Shown: positions 50,477-57,917 of the stretch, one piece after another
Position numbering within the stretch: position 1 is the first letter of the stretch
How the letters are laid out: the number at the start of each line of letters is the position of its first letter
Origin: Paraburkholderia bannensis NBRC 103871
GTDB taxonomy: Bacteria > Pseudomonadota > Gammaproteobacteria > Burkholderiales > Burkholderiaceae
DNA: 64,000 nt
Assembly: GCF_000685015.1 (NCBI RefSeq)
Contig: NZ_BAYA01000016.1
Coordinates: 170,452 to 234,451 of the forward strand
Direction of reading: 5' to 3'
Made by a program: the position numbers and the translations under genes
The notes under the pieces: model-generated
Seen by the model: only the letters and a program-made list of their open reading frames with translations
Told to the model about the DNA's origin: nothing
The model's database searches: none

Positions 50477-51855
50477 TGCCGAACACGAACAAGAAGCGAC
50501 TTCTGCTCAACGCGTTCAACATGAATTGCGTGGGCCATATCAATCACGGGCTGTGGACGCATCCCCGCGACCGCTCGGCGGATTACCGCAAGATCGCCTA
50601 TTGGACGGATCTCGCGCGCACGCTTGAGCGAGGCCTGTTCGACGGGCTGTTTCTTGCCGATATCGTCGGCGTCTACGACGTCTATCAGCGCAACGTCGAC
50701 GTAACGCTGCGCGAATCGATCCAGTTGCCGGTGAACGATCCCACGCTGCTCGTGCCTGCGATGGCCGCGGTCACGCAGCATCTGGGTTTCGGCGTGACGG
50801 TGAATCTCACGTATGAAGCGCCGTATCTGCTGGCGCGGCGCTTTTCGACGCTCGATCATCTGACGCAGGGGCGCATCGGCTGGAACATCGTGACCGGTTA
50901 TCTCGATAGCGCGGCGCGGGCGATGGGCGTGTCGGAGCAACTGCCGCACGACGAGCGTTACGAGCGCGCCGACGAATATCTCGACGTGCTCTACAAGCTC
51001 TGGGAAGGCAGCTGGGAAGCCGATGCCGTGCTGCGCGACAAGGCCGCGCGCGTCTACGCAGACCCGGCGAAGGTGCATCGCGTGCAGCATGCGGGGCGCT
51101 ATTACAACGTCGATGGCTACCATCTGGCCGAGCCGTCGCCGCAGCGCACGCCGGTGCTGTTCCAGGCGGGCAGTTCGGGGCGCGGGCAGCGTTTTGCCGC
51201 GCGTCACGCCGAGTGCGTGTTCATTTCGCCGCCCAATCGCGCGGTGGGGCGCGAGACGGTGCGTGCGCTGCGCGAGCAACTGGTGCGTGCGGGGCGGCGT
51301 CCCGATGACGTGAAGGTCTTCGTCGGCGCGGCGGTCGTGACGGGCGCGACCGAGCGCGAGGCGCACGAAAAGTACGCGGACTATCGGCGTTATGCGAGCC
51401 GTGAGGCGGGGCTCGCGCATTTCGCGGCGAGTACGGGCATCGACTACGCGCAGTACGATCTGGACGAGCCGGTCGATTACACGCCGGGCAACGCCATCGA
51501 GTCGGCCACGCGCACGGCGAAGCAGCACGGCTGGACGCGTCGGGCGCTGCTGGAGATGTTCGAGCTGGGCGGGCGCTATCCGGCCATCGTCGGCACGCCT
51601 GCGCAGGTCGCCGACGAGTTGCAGGCCTGGGTCGACGAGGCCGATGTGGACGGTTTCAATCTGAGCCGCACGGTGGTGCCCGAAAGCTACGAGGATTTTG
51701 TCGATCTGATCGTGCCCGAATTGCAGGATCGCGGTCTCTACAAGACGGCGTACGAGGAGGGCACGTTGCGCCAGAAGCTGTTCGGGGCGGGCGATACGTT
51801 GCCGCAGCGCCATGCTGGCGCATCGTTCCGCCGGGAGGCGGTGCCGTCGCTCTAG
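50476..51855 (+). CDS. LLM-class flavin-dependent monooxygenase (NtaA/SnaA/DszA family)
   Basis: This 459-aa two-component monooxygenase has a TIM-barrel fold. Landmarks are LLLNAFNMNCVGHINHGLW at the N terminus, GLFDGLFLADIVGVYDVY, HLTQGRIGWNIVTGYLDSAA and VLFQAGSSGRGQRFAARHAE. DszA, its best-known relative, oxidises dibenzothiophene sulfone after DszC; here DszC-like enzymes are encoded just upstream. A shared pathway of sulfone or sulfonate desulfurisation is likely. It depends on a flavin reductase not present here. Confidence 0.92.
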   Translation: MPNTNKKRLLLNAFNMNCVGHINHGLWTHPRDRSADYRKIAYWTDLARTLERGLFDGLFLADIVGVYDVYQRNVDVTLRESIQLPVNDPTLLVPAMAAVTQHLGFGVTVNLTYEAPYLLARRFSTLDHLTQGRIGWNIVTGYLDSAARAMGVSEQLPHDERYERADEYLDVLYKLWEGSWEADAVLRDKAARVYADPAKVHRVQHAGRYYNVDGYHLAEPSPQRTPVLFQAGSSGRGQRFAARHAECVFISPPNRAVGRETVRALREQLVRAGRRPDDVKVFVGAAVVTGATEREAHEKYADYRRYASREAGLAHFAASTGIDYAQYDLDEPVDYTPGNAIESATRTAKQHGWTRRALLEMFELGGRYPAIVGTPAQVADELQAWVDEADVDGFNLSRTVVPESYEDFVDLIVPELQDRGLYKTAYEEGTLRQKLFGAGDTLPQRHAGASFRREAVPSL

Positions 51856-51870
51856 GCGTGTATCGGTATT

Positions 51871-51946
51871 GGCGATATTTGCTGTTTATGCGTGTCGGCG
51901 ATATTGTCGGGATATCACCTGAAGGCATATAATCAGTTTATGCCTT
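51871..51946 (+). promoter_or_regulatory. hipBA promoter with operator-like repeats
   Basis: The -10 box is a perfect TATAAT (51928-51933) and the -35 is TTGTCG (51904-51909), 18 bp apart. The -10 box sits inside a perfect 8-bp inverted repeat, AAGGCATA/TATGCCTT (51922-51929 and 51939-51946). Two direct copies of GGCGATATT (51871-51879 and 51897-51905) flank the -35 side. Autorepression by HipB is expected for this family; which repeat it binds is not known. Confidence 0.65.
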
Positions 51947-51959
51947 ACAGGAATATCGC

Positions 51960-52226
51960 ATGAAGATCATCGTCCACACGCCGGCGGGGCTTGCCGAGAT
52001 CCTGCAATCGGCGAGAAAAGAACTCGGCCTGAACCAGACACAGGCCGCGGCGGCGCTCGGCATCGGCCAGCCGCGCCTGTCCGCGCTGGAAACGACCGGC
52101 ACGGCCAGCATCTCGCTCGAACAGATGCTGGCGCTGTTCGCGCTCTACGATCTCGAACTGTGCGTGCAGTCGCGCCACGACAATGTGCCGCGATACGAGG
52201 CGCGCGAAGACGGCCCGGAGTGGTAG
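51960..52226 (+). CDS. hipB: HipB-like antitoxin (XRE-family HTH)
   Basis: This 88-aa DNA-binding antitoxin starts at the ATG at 51960, seven bases after AGGA. The HTH is clear (LNQTQAAAALGIGQPRLSAL, about 25-44). The C-terminal tail (about 65-88) is short and charged, as in HipB proteins that insert into HipA. It is followed at 3 bp by hipA, so the two are coupled. It should repress its own promoter and neutralise the kinase. Confidence 0.92.
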   Translation: MKIIVHTPAGLAEILQSARKELGLNQTQAAAALGIGQPRLSALETTGTASISLEQMLALFALYDLELCVQSRHDNVPRYEAREDGPEW

Positions 52227-52229
52227 CCG

Positions 52230-53558
52230 ATGGGCCGCAAATCGCATTCGCGCACCCTGTCGATCTGGGCCAATAGCGAGCGCGTCGGCAGCTGGACGCT
52301 GACGGGCTCGGGCGAGGCCGAACTGCGTTACGACGCGCGCTGGAAGGCGTCGGAAGCGGGGCGGCCGTTGTCGCTTTCGCTGCCGTTCGGCGTGGGCGAG
52401 CGGCCGCTGCGCGGCGCGCGCGTCTATGACTACTTCGACAACCTGCTGCCCGATAGCACGGTGATTCGCCGCCGCATCGCGGCGCGCTTTCGCACGGACT
52501 CCATCGGCGCGTTCGATCTGCTGAAGGTGATCGGGCGCGACTGCATTGGCGCGGTGCAGTTGCTCGACGAGGACGAAACGCCCGCGCCGCTCGCGCGCAT
52601 CGACGGCACGCCGCTCGACGATGCCGCCATCGAAAGGCTGTTGCTGGAGACCTCGGGCGCCATCCAGCCAGGCTCCGGCGACGCCGACGAAGAACTGCGC
52701 ATCTCGCTGGCCGGTGCGCAGGAAAAGACCGCACTGCTGCATCACGCGGGGCGCTGGCTGTTGCCGCACGGCGCAACGCCCACTACCCACATCCTCAAGC
52801 TGCCGCTGGGCTTTATCGGCCATCGCAAGGTCGATTTCAATACCTCAGTCGAAAACGAATGGCTGTGCCTGGCCGTGCTCAAGGCGTATGGGCTGCCGGT
52901 GTCGTCGGCGCACATCGCCACGTTTGGCGCGCAGAAGGTGCTGGCCGTCGAGCGTTTCGACCGCGCCGTTTCGCGCAGCGGCGCGCTGCTGCGCTTGCCG
53001 CAGGAAGACTTTTGCCAGGCGCTGGGCGTGGCGTCGCATTTAAAGTACGAGGCGCAGGGCGGCCCCGGCGTGCGCGAGATCGCCGACCTGCTGCGCCAGT
53101 CGCAGTCGGCGCGCGAGGATATCGAAACGTTCCTGGCCGCGCAGATTGCCTTCTGGATGCTCGCCGCGCCCGACGGCCACGCGAAGAATTTCAGCCTGCG
53201 CCTGCTGCCGGGCGGGCGTTTCCAGCTCGCGCCGCTTTATGACGTCATGTCGATCTGGCCCGTGGAGGGCGACGGCGGCAATCAATGGTCATGGCACAAG
53301 GCCACGCTCGCGATGGCGGTGTGGGGCAAGAGCCGCCATTACCGCATGCGCGACGTGAAGCGCGCGCATTTCGACGCCACCGCGCAGTTGTGCCATTACG
53401 GCCCCGATGCCGCGCCAATCGTCGAGCGCCTCGTCGAGCGCACGCCGCAGGTGATCGAAACCGTCGGCGCGAACCTGCCCGAAGGCTTTCCGCAGCGCGT
53501 GGCCGAACGGCTTTTCGACGGGCTGCGTTTTTCGGCCCAGCGGCTCGATGCGTCGTGA
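52230..53558 (+). CDS. hipA: HipA-like serine/threonine kinase toxin
   Basis: This 442-aa protein is a complete HipA kinase. The activation-loop segment is RISLAGAQEKTALL (S159 in the autophosphorylation region). The catalytic block is APDGHAKNF with D315, H317, K319 and N320. D338 in LAPLYDVMS is the second metal ligand. The D315-N320 and D315-D338 spacings equal those recalled for E. coli HipA (D309-N314 and D309-D332). E. coli HipA phosphorylates GltX and drives persistence; the target here is inferred only. All key residues are intact, so the toxin is likely active. Confidence 0.93.
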   Translation: MGRKSHSRTLSIWANSERVGSWTLTGSGEAELRYDARWKASEAGRPLSLSLPFGVGERPLRGARVYDYFDNLLPDSTVIRRRIAARFRTDSIGAFDLLKVIGRDCIGAVQLLDEDETPAPLARIDGTPLDDAAIERLLLETSGAIQPGSGDADEELRISLAGAQEKTALLHHAGRWLLPHGATPTTHILKLPLGFIGHRKVDFNTSVENEWLCLAVLKAYGLPVSSAHIATFGAQKVLAVERFDRAVSRSGALLRLPQEDFCQALGVASHLKYEAQGGPGVREIADLLRQSQSAREDIETFLAAQIAFWMLAAPDGHAKNFSLRLLPGGRFQLAPLYDVMSIWPVEGDGGNQWSWHKATLAMAVWGKSRHYRMRDVKRAHFDATAQLCHYGPDAAPIVERLVERTPQVIETVGANLPEGFPQRVAERLFDGLRFSAQRLDAS

Positions 53559-53696
53559 CATGCGCCGCCAGGGCAAAATAGTCGCCGTGGTACGAACCGC
53601 ATCCCATTGACTCACCCGCCTTGCCCTTGAATTTGCAGCACCTATCCGTTTGCTGGCACGTTGCCCGTTGCCTTGCCGTCCCTGGAGGCGCACCCG

Positions 53697-54455
53697 ATGT
53701 CCGATCCTGAATTCCAGGTCTTGCTCGTCGATGACGACGAAGCGCTGCGCGATCTCCTGCGCGTTTTCTTCCAGCAGCGCAATATCGAGTTTTCCGTGCT
53801 GCACGATGCCATGCAGCTAGAGCGCCGTCTCCAGCGCGAGCGGCCTTCCGTCATCGTTCTCGACGTGATGATGCCGGGCATCGATGGCCTCACGGCGCTC
53901 AAGGAGCTGCGCGGGCGCGGCGACCGCATCCCGGTCGTCATGCTCACGGCCCGCGCGGACGGCACCGATCGCGTAGTGGGTCTCGAACTTGGCGCCGACG
54001 ATTACCTGGGCAAGCCGTTCATGCCGCAGGAACTGCTCGCCCGCATTCGCGCCGTGCTGCGCCGCCAGGGCGACCCGGATCGCGGCGCACCGGTCGAGCG
54101 CCGCGCGCCATGCCGCTTCGGCCCGTTCGAGCTGAACTTCGCGACCCGCACGCTGCTGCGCGACGGCGAGCCGATCAAGCTCACCGGCAGCGAATACGCC
54201 ATGCTCGAAGTGTTCGCGCTGCATCCGATGGAAACCCTTTCGCGCTCGCGCCTGCTCGATCTGCTGCATGGCCCCGGCGCGGAAGTCACCGAGCGTGGCA
54301 TCGACGTGCCGGTCTGGCGGCTGCGCCGCCTGATCGAAGTCGATCCGTCGAACCCGCGCCGCCTGCAAACGATGCGCGGTGTCGGCTACATGTTCGTGCC
54401 CGACGAAGACGCCGATAAGGATGCCGATAAAGATTCCCATGAAACGGACGTTTGA
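53697..54455 (+). CDS. OmpR-family response regulator
   Basis: This 252-aa regulator starts at the ATG at 53697 behind GGAGG (53682-53686); a start 12 codons earlier lacks that support. It has a receiver (LVDDDEALRD, phospho-acceptor in VIVLDVMMPG) and an OmpR-type winged helix ending RRLQTMRGVGYMFVP. The last 15 residues are acidic, with a duplicated DADKD. It overlaps the kinase gene by 17 bp. The RND pump genes further downstream are plausible targets, as is often seen for efflux-linked two-component systems. Confidence 0.94.
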   Translation: MSDPEFQVLLVDDDEALRDLLRVFFQQRNIEFSVLHDAMQLERRLQRERPSVIVLDVMMPGIDGLTALKELRGRGDRIPVVMLTARADGTDRVVGLELGADDYLGKPFMPQELLARIRAVLRRQGDPDRGAPVERRAPCRFGPFELNFATRTLLRDGEPIKLTGSEYAMLEVFALHPMETLSRSRLLDLLHGPGAEVTERGIDVPVWRLRRLIEVDPSNPRRLQTMRGVGYMFVPDEDADKDADKDSHETDV

Positions 54456-55701
54456 CACGCTGTTCATCCGGCTGTCGCTGATGACGGTCGGCCTGATCGT
54501 GGCCGGGCATTTCATGGCCTTGCTGCTGATCGACCAGGCGCGCGCGCGCATCGATGCGCAGCGCTCGATCAACACGATGGTGGTGGCCGCGCAGGTGCGC
54601 GAGCAGGATCCGGCGCTTGCCGACCAGGTGGCGCAGACGCTCGGCATCCAATATGTCAGCGTGGACAAGGCGCTGGCGGCGGGGTGCCCGGCGCCCTGCA
54701 CGGACACCAATGGCCCCTTCGAAGAAACGCTGCGGCCAAAGCTCGGGCCGGGCAGCCACGTCCTGGTCGAAAGCGACAACGGCAACGTGTGGGTGCGCAA
54801 AGACAATGCGTCCTACTGGATCGTCATACCGGCCTTCATGCCGCCGCTGAGCCATTTCATGGGGTTTTCCGCACTCACGCTGATGGGCGCGGTCATCGTG
54901 GCGGTGCTCTTCGCGTGGCAGGTGCAGCGGCCCGTGCGCGCGCTCGCGCGGGCTGCGCGCGAATACCGCATTGGCCGGGGCGTGCATCGGGTGGCGGAAG
55001 CGGGGCCGCGGGAACTGCGCGAACTCGCGAGCGATTTCAACGACATGGTGAGCGAACTCGCGGAAGCCGAGCGCGAGCGCTCGATCATGCTCGCGGGCAT
55101 TGCCCACGATCTGCGTACGCCGATCACGCGCATGCAATTGCGCGCCGACCTGCTCACCGCCGACGCCGACCGCGCCGCCTTCCTGCGCGAAACCGAATCG
55201 ATGTCGCGCATCGTCACGCAGTTCCTGGACTTCGCGCGCGAGAGCGTGAACCAGTCGGCGTTCGTCGGCGTCGAGGAGCACTGCCGCCGCGATTACGGCG
55301 CGCAGCACGATGACGATGCGCTGGTCAAACTCGATCTGCGCGCGGGCGAGGGCTTCCAGTTGCCCGCCGTCGATCTCGACCGGATCCTGTCGAACCTGAT
55401 CGAAAACGCGCTCACCTACGGCGAGCCGCCGGTGGAAGTGTCGACCTCAAAGGAGGAGGGCCGCTATGTGCTGCGCGTGCGCGATCACGGCGCGGGCGTG
55501 CCCGAAAACGACCTGCATCGCGTGCAGCGTCCGTTCGTGCGCCTCGATGCGGCGCGCAGCGGCGAGGCGCATTGCGGGCTGGGGCTCGCGATCGTGCGCC
55601 GCCTCGTGCGCCATCACGACGGCACGATGGTCGTGTCCAATGCCGCGCAAGGCGGCTTTGTCGTGACGATGAGTTTCCCTTATCCGCGCAAGGCGGATTG
55701 A
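54439..55701 (+). CDS. EnvZ-like sensor histidine kinase with periplasmic CPAPC motif
   Basis: This 420-aa membrane sensor has TM1 at about 10-31 (LSLMTVGLIVAGHFMALLLI), a periplasmic loop of about 110 residues, and TM2 near 138-160. HAMP, HisKA (GIAHDLRTPITRM) and HATPase (N-box LSNLIENALTYG, G-boxes DHGAGVP and GLGLAIVRR) follow. The periplasmic loop contains C83-P-A-P-C87, close enough to form a disulfide. It could sense redox state or metals; this is inference. The 3' end overlaps the converging TetR gene by 22 bp. It pairs with the OmpR-type regulator just upstream. Confidence 0.92.
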   Translation: MKRTFDTLFIRLSLMTVGLIVAGHFMALLLIDQARARIDAQRSINTMVVAAQVREQDPALADQVAQTLGIQYVSVDKALAAGCPAPCTDTNGPFEETLRPKLGPGSHVLVESDNGNVWVRKDNASYWIVIPAFMPPLSHFMGFSALTLMGAVIVAVLFAWQVQRPVRALARAAREYRIGRGVHRVAEAGPRELRELASDFNDMVSELAEAERERSIMLAGIAHDLRTPITRMQLRADLLTADADRAAFLRETESMSRIVTQFLDFARESVNQSAFVGVEEHCRRDYGAQHDDDALVKLDLRAGEGFQLPAVDLDRILSNLIENALTYGEPPVEVSTSKEEGRYVLRVRDHGAGVPENDLHRVQRPFVRLDAARSGEAHCGLGLAIVRRLVRHHDGTMVVSNAAQGGFVVTMSFPYPRKAD

Positions 55702-56372
55702 AGGGCAGGCTGAGGGGAGGCCGGCGCGCGGCTCGCCGGTTGTGCGGCAATATGATCCGGAGTGCTCAGTTGTACGCAGCACAACACCGTCTCCACCACG
55801 CGCGCGACCAGCAGGTCGTCCGCGCCAGGCTGGCCCCCCGCTAGCTGGCGGCAAAAGAATCCCGTGAGCGCCGCGTAGATGAAACGCGCCGATGCCTGCG
55901 TATCGAGCGCCGTGTCGATCTCGCCGCACTGCGCTGCATCGCCAAGCACATCGGCGATCTTTGCCTCTGCGCCGGCCACGGCCGATTCCATGCGCTTCGC
56001 CAGTGCGGCATTGCGGCGCACCGATTCAGCGTCCGCGAGCGCAATGCCGTAAAGCCGCCGTGCCGACCGGTTGCCCAGCATCCGCTTGAGCTTGCCGCGC
56101 AATTCCTGCGCGAGCCACGCCATCGGCCGCATGCTGGCGGGCCGCGCGGTCAGATCGAAAGGCGCGAGCGAAAGGTCGGGCCGCTCGAACAGCGCTTCGA
56201 ACACGTCGGCCTTGCTCTTGAAATGCACGTAAATCGCGCCGCGCGTCACGCCGGCTTTAGCGGCGATTTCGTCGAGCGTCGTTTGCGCGAAGCCCTTGCG
56301 CGCGAAGATCTGCTCCGCGCAATCGAGTAGCGTTTTGCGCAATGCGAGCGACTGCTCCCTCGTCCTTCTCAT
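55680..56372 (-). CDS. TetR-family repressor of the RND pump (AcrR/BpeR-like)
   Basis: This 230-aa regulator starts at the ATG of MRRTREQSLALRKTLL; the longer upstream frame is not family-like. The HTH is in TTLDEIAAKAGVTRGAIYVH, the AcrR/TtgR-type signature. The C-terminal ligand-binding domain is about 150 residues long with a disordered Ala/Pro tail. It is divergent from the efflux operon, as BpeR is from bpeAB-oprB, and likely represses it until a drug ligand binds. Its 3' end overlaps the histidine kinase gene. Confidence 0.92.
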   Translation of the reverse strand: MRRTREQSLALRKTLLDCAEQIFARKGFAQTTLDEIAAKAGVTRGAIYVHFKSKADVFEALFERPDLSLAPFDLTARPASMRPMAWLAQELRGKLKRMLGNRSARRLYGIALADAESVRRNAALAKRMESAVAGAEAKIADVLGDAAQCGEIDTALDTQASARFIYAALTGFFCRQLAGGQPGADDLLVARVVETVLCCVQLSTPDHIAAQPASRAPASPQPALQSALRG

Positions 56373-56664
56373 ATCAGACAGCCCTTCAAACAGCCCTTCG
56401 AATTTCTTTCTGCTCCGTGTGCGCCAAGGCCACACGAATTGCATCCGACCCCGTTGTGCGCCCCCGCCAGTCAGGCGCGAATGCACGTCGAGCATCGAGT
56501 CGGGCCGATCTTACCTGCGAGATTTATGCGTTTGCTTAGTGAATCTTACGGAGCGTTTGTGCCGTAACCCGGCGCCAGGCGTAGCCGCGTACATTGCGCG
56601 TGAAGCAATGTTTAAGGGATTGGTAAGCCAGCGGGGCCACAGGCCCGCCGCGCCTCAAGCGAAT
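56373..56664. promoter_or_regulatory. Divergent control region of the TetR gene and RND operon
   Basis: These 292 bp contain no supported gene. A direct repeat ACAGCCCTTC (twice near 56378-56400) lies just upstream of the TetR start. Two ATCTTAC copies (about 56508 and 56543) surround an AT-richer core where promoters and the repressor site are expected. No hexamer pair is convincing. Confidence 0.4.
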
Positions 56665-57906
56665 ATGACAAGACATTCAGGAATTCACGCCATTACACCG
56701 GGAACACCCATCATCCGCGCCGTTGCAGTCCTGTGCGCCACCATTGGTCTCGCCGCCTGTTCGGACAAGCCGCAAGCCCCCGCCGCCGCCACGCCGGAAG
56801 TCAACGTGATGCGCGTGCAAACCACCGCCGTGCCCGTTTCCGTCGAATTGCCGGGCCGCGTGAGCGCCCACCTCGTCGCTGAAGTGCAGGCGCGGGCCAC
56901 CGGCATCGTGCTCAAGCGCACCTTCGTCGAAGGCAGCCAGGTCAAGGCGGGGCAACTGCTTTATCAGATCGATCCCGCGCCGTATCAGGCCACGCTCGAC
57001 AATGCCGTCGCGACACTCGCCAAGGCGCGCGCAACGCTGATCGCCGCACAGGCGCAGGCCGATCGCTACAAGGTGCTGGTCGCGGCCAATGCGGTCAGCA
57101 AGCAGGACTACGACAACGCCGTGGCCTCCGCAGGCGAGGCGCAAGCCGATGTGCAGGCCGACGCCGCCAGCGTCGAGACCGCGAAGATCAACCTCAGCTA
57201 CACCAACGTCTATTCGCCGATTTCCGGGCGCATCGGCAAGTCGTCGGTGACGCCGGGCGCGTACGTGCAATCGAGCGGCGCAACCGAACTCGCGACCGTG
57301 CAGCAGCTCGATCCCGTCTACGTCGACCTCACGCAGTCGAGCGTCGATGGCCTGAAGCTGCGCCGCGCCGCCGCCGAAGGCAAGGTCACGCTGACCGGCC
57401 CGCACGCGGCCAAAGTGCAGCTGATCCTGGAAGACGGCCAGCCGTATCAGGGCGACGGCCATCTGGAATTCTCCGACGTCACCGTCGACCAGACGACCGG
57501 CTCCGTCACCGTGCGCGCCACCTTCGACAATCCGCAGAACGTGCTGCTGCCGGGCATGTACGTGCGCGCGCGCATCGACGAGGGCTACAACGAGCAGGCC
57601 GTATTGCTGCCCGAAGCCGCCGTCGCGCACGACCAGAAGGGCAATGCGACGGCGCTGGTCGTCAACGCGCAGAACCAGATCGAATCGCGCCAGCTCACCA
57701 CGGGCGGCGTCAAGAACGATAACTGGGTGATCGAAAAGGGCCTCGAAGCAGGCGACCGCGTCGTCATCTCGGGCGGCATGAAGGTGCAGCCGGGCGAAAC
57801 CGTGAAGACCGTCGACCAGGGCGCGACGCCCACCTCGACGGTTGCGCCCGCAACGGCTTCGAATTCGGCATCGGCTGCTGTGGCCGCGTCCGCTGGCGCA
57901 GTGTGA
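56665..57906 (+). CDS. RND periplasmic adaptor lipoprotein (AcrA/MexA/BpeA-like)
   Basis: This 413-aa adaptor starts at the ATG at 56665; a start 19 codons upstream is possible. The lipobox is GLAAC with C32. The adaptor elements are VELPGRVSAHLVAEVQARAT at the start of the sandwich, a coiled coil near 100-170, YSPISGRIGKSSVTPGAYVQ, and the C-terminal membrane-proximal domain. An Ala/Ser-rich tail ends the protein. It precedes the permease gene by 11 bp. The operon is a MexAB-OprM/BpeAB-OprB type tripartite pump. Confidence 0.93.
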   Translation: MTRHSGIHAITPGTPIIRAVAVLCATIGLAACSDKPQAPAAATPEVNVMRVQTTAVPVSVELPGRVSAHLVAEVQARATGIVLKRTFVEGSQVKAGQLLYQIDPAPYQATLDNAVATLAKARATLIAAQAQADRYKVLVAANAVSKQDYDNAVASAGEAQADVQADAASVETAKINLSYTNVYSPISGRIGKSSVTPGAYVQSSGATELATVQQLDPVYVDLTQSSVDGLKLRRAAAEGKVTLTGPHAAKVQLILEDGQPYQGDGHLEFSDVTVDQTTGSVTVRATFDNPQNVLLPGMYVRARIDEGYNEQAVLLPEAAVAHDQKGNATALVVNAQNQIESRQLTTGGVKNDNWVIEKGLEAGDRVVISGGMKVQPGETVKTVDQGATPTSTVAPATASNSASAAVAASAGAV

Positions 57907-57917
57907 GGTTGCATTAA

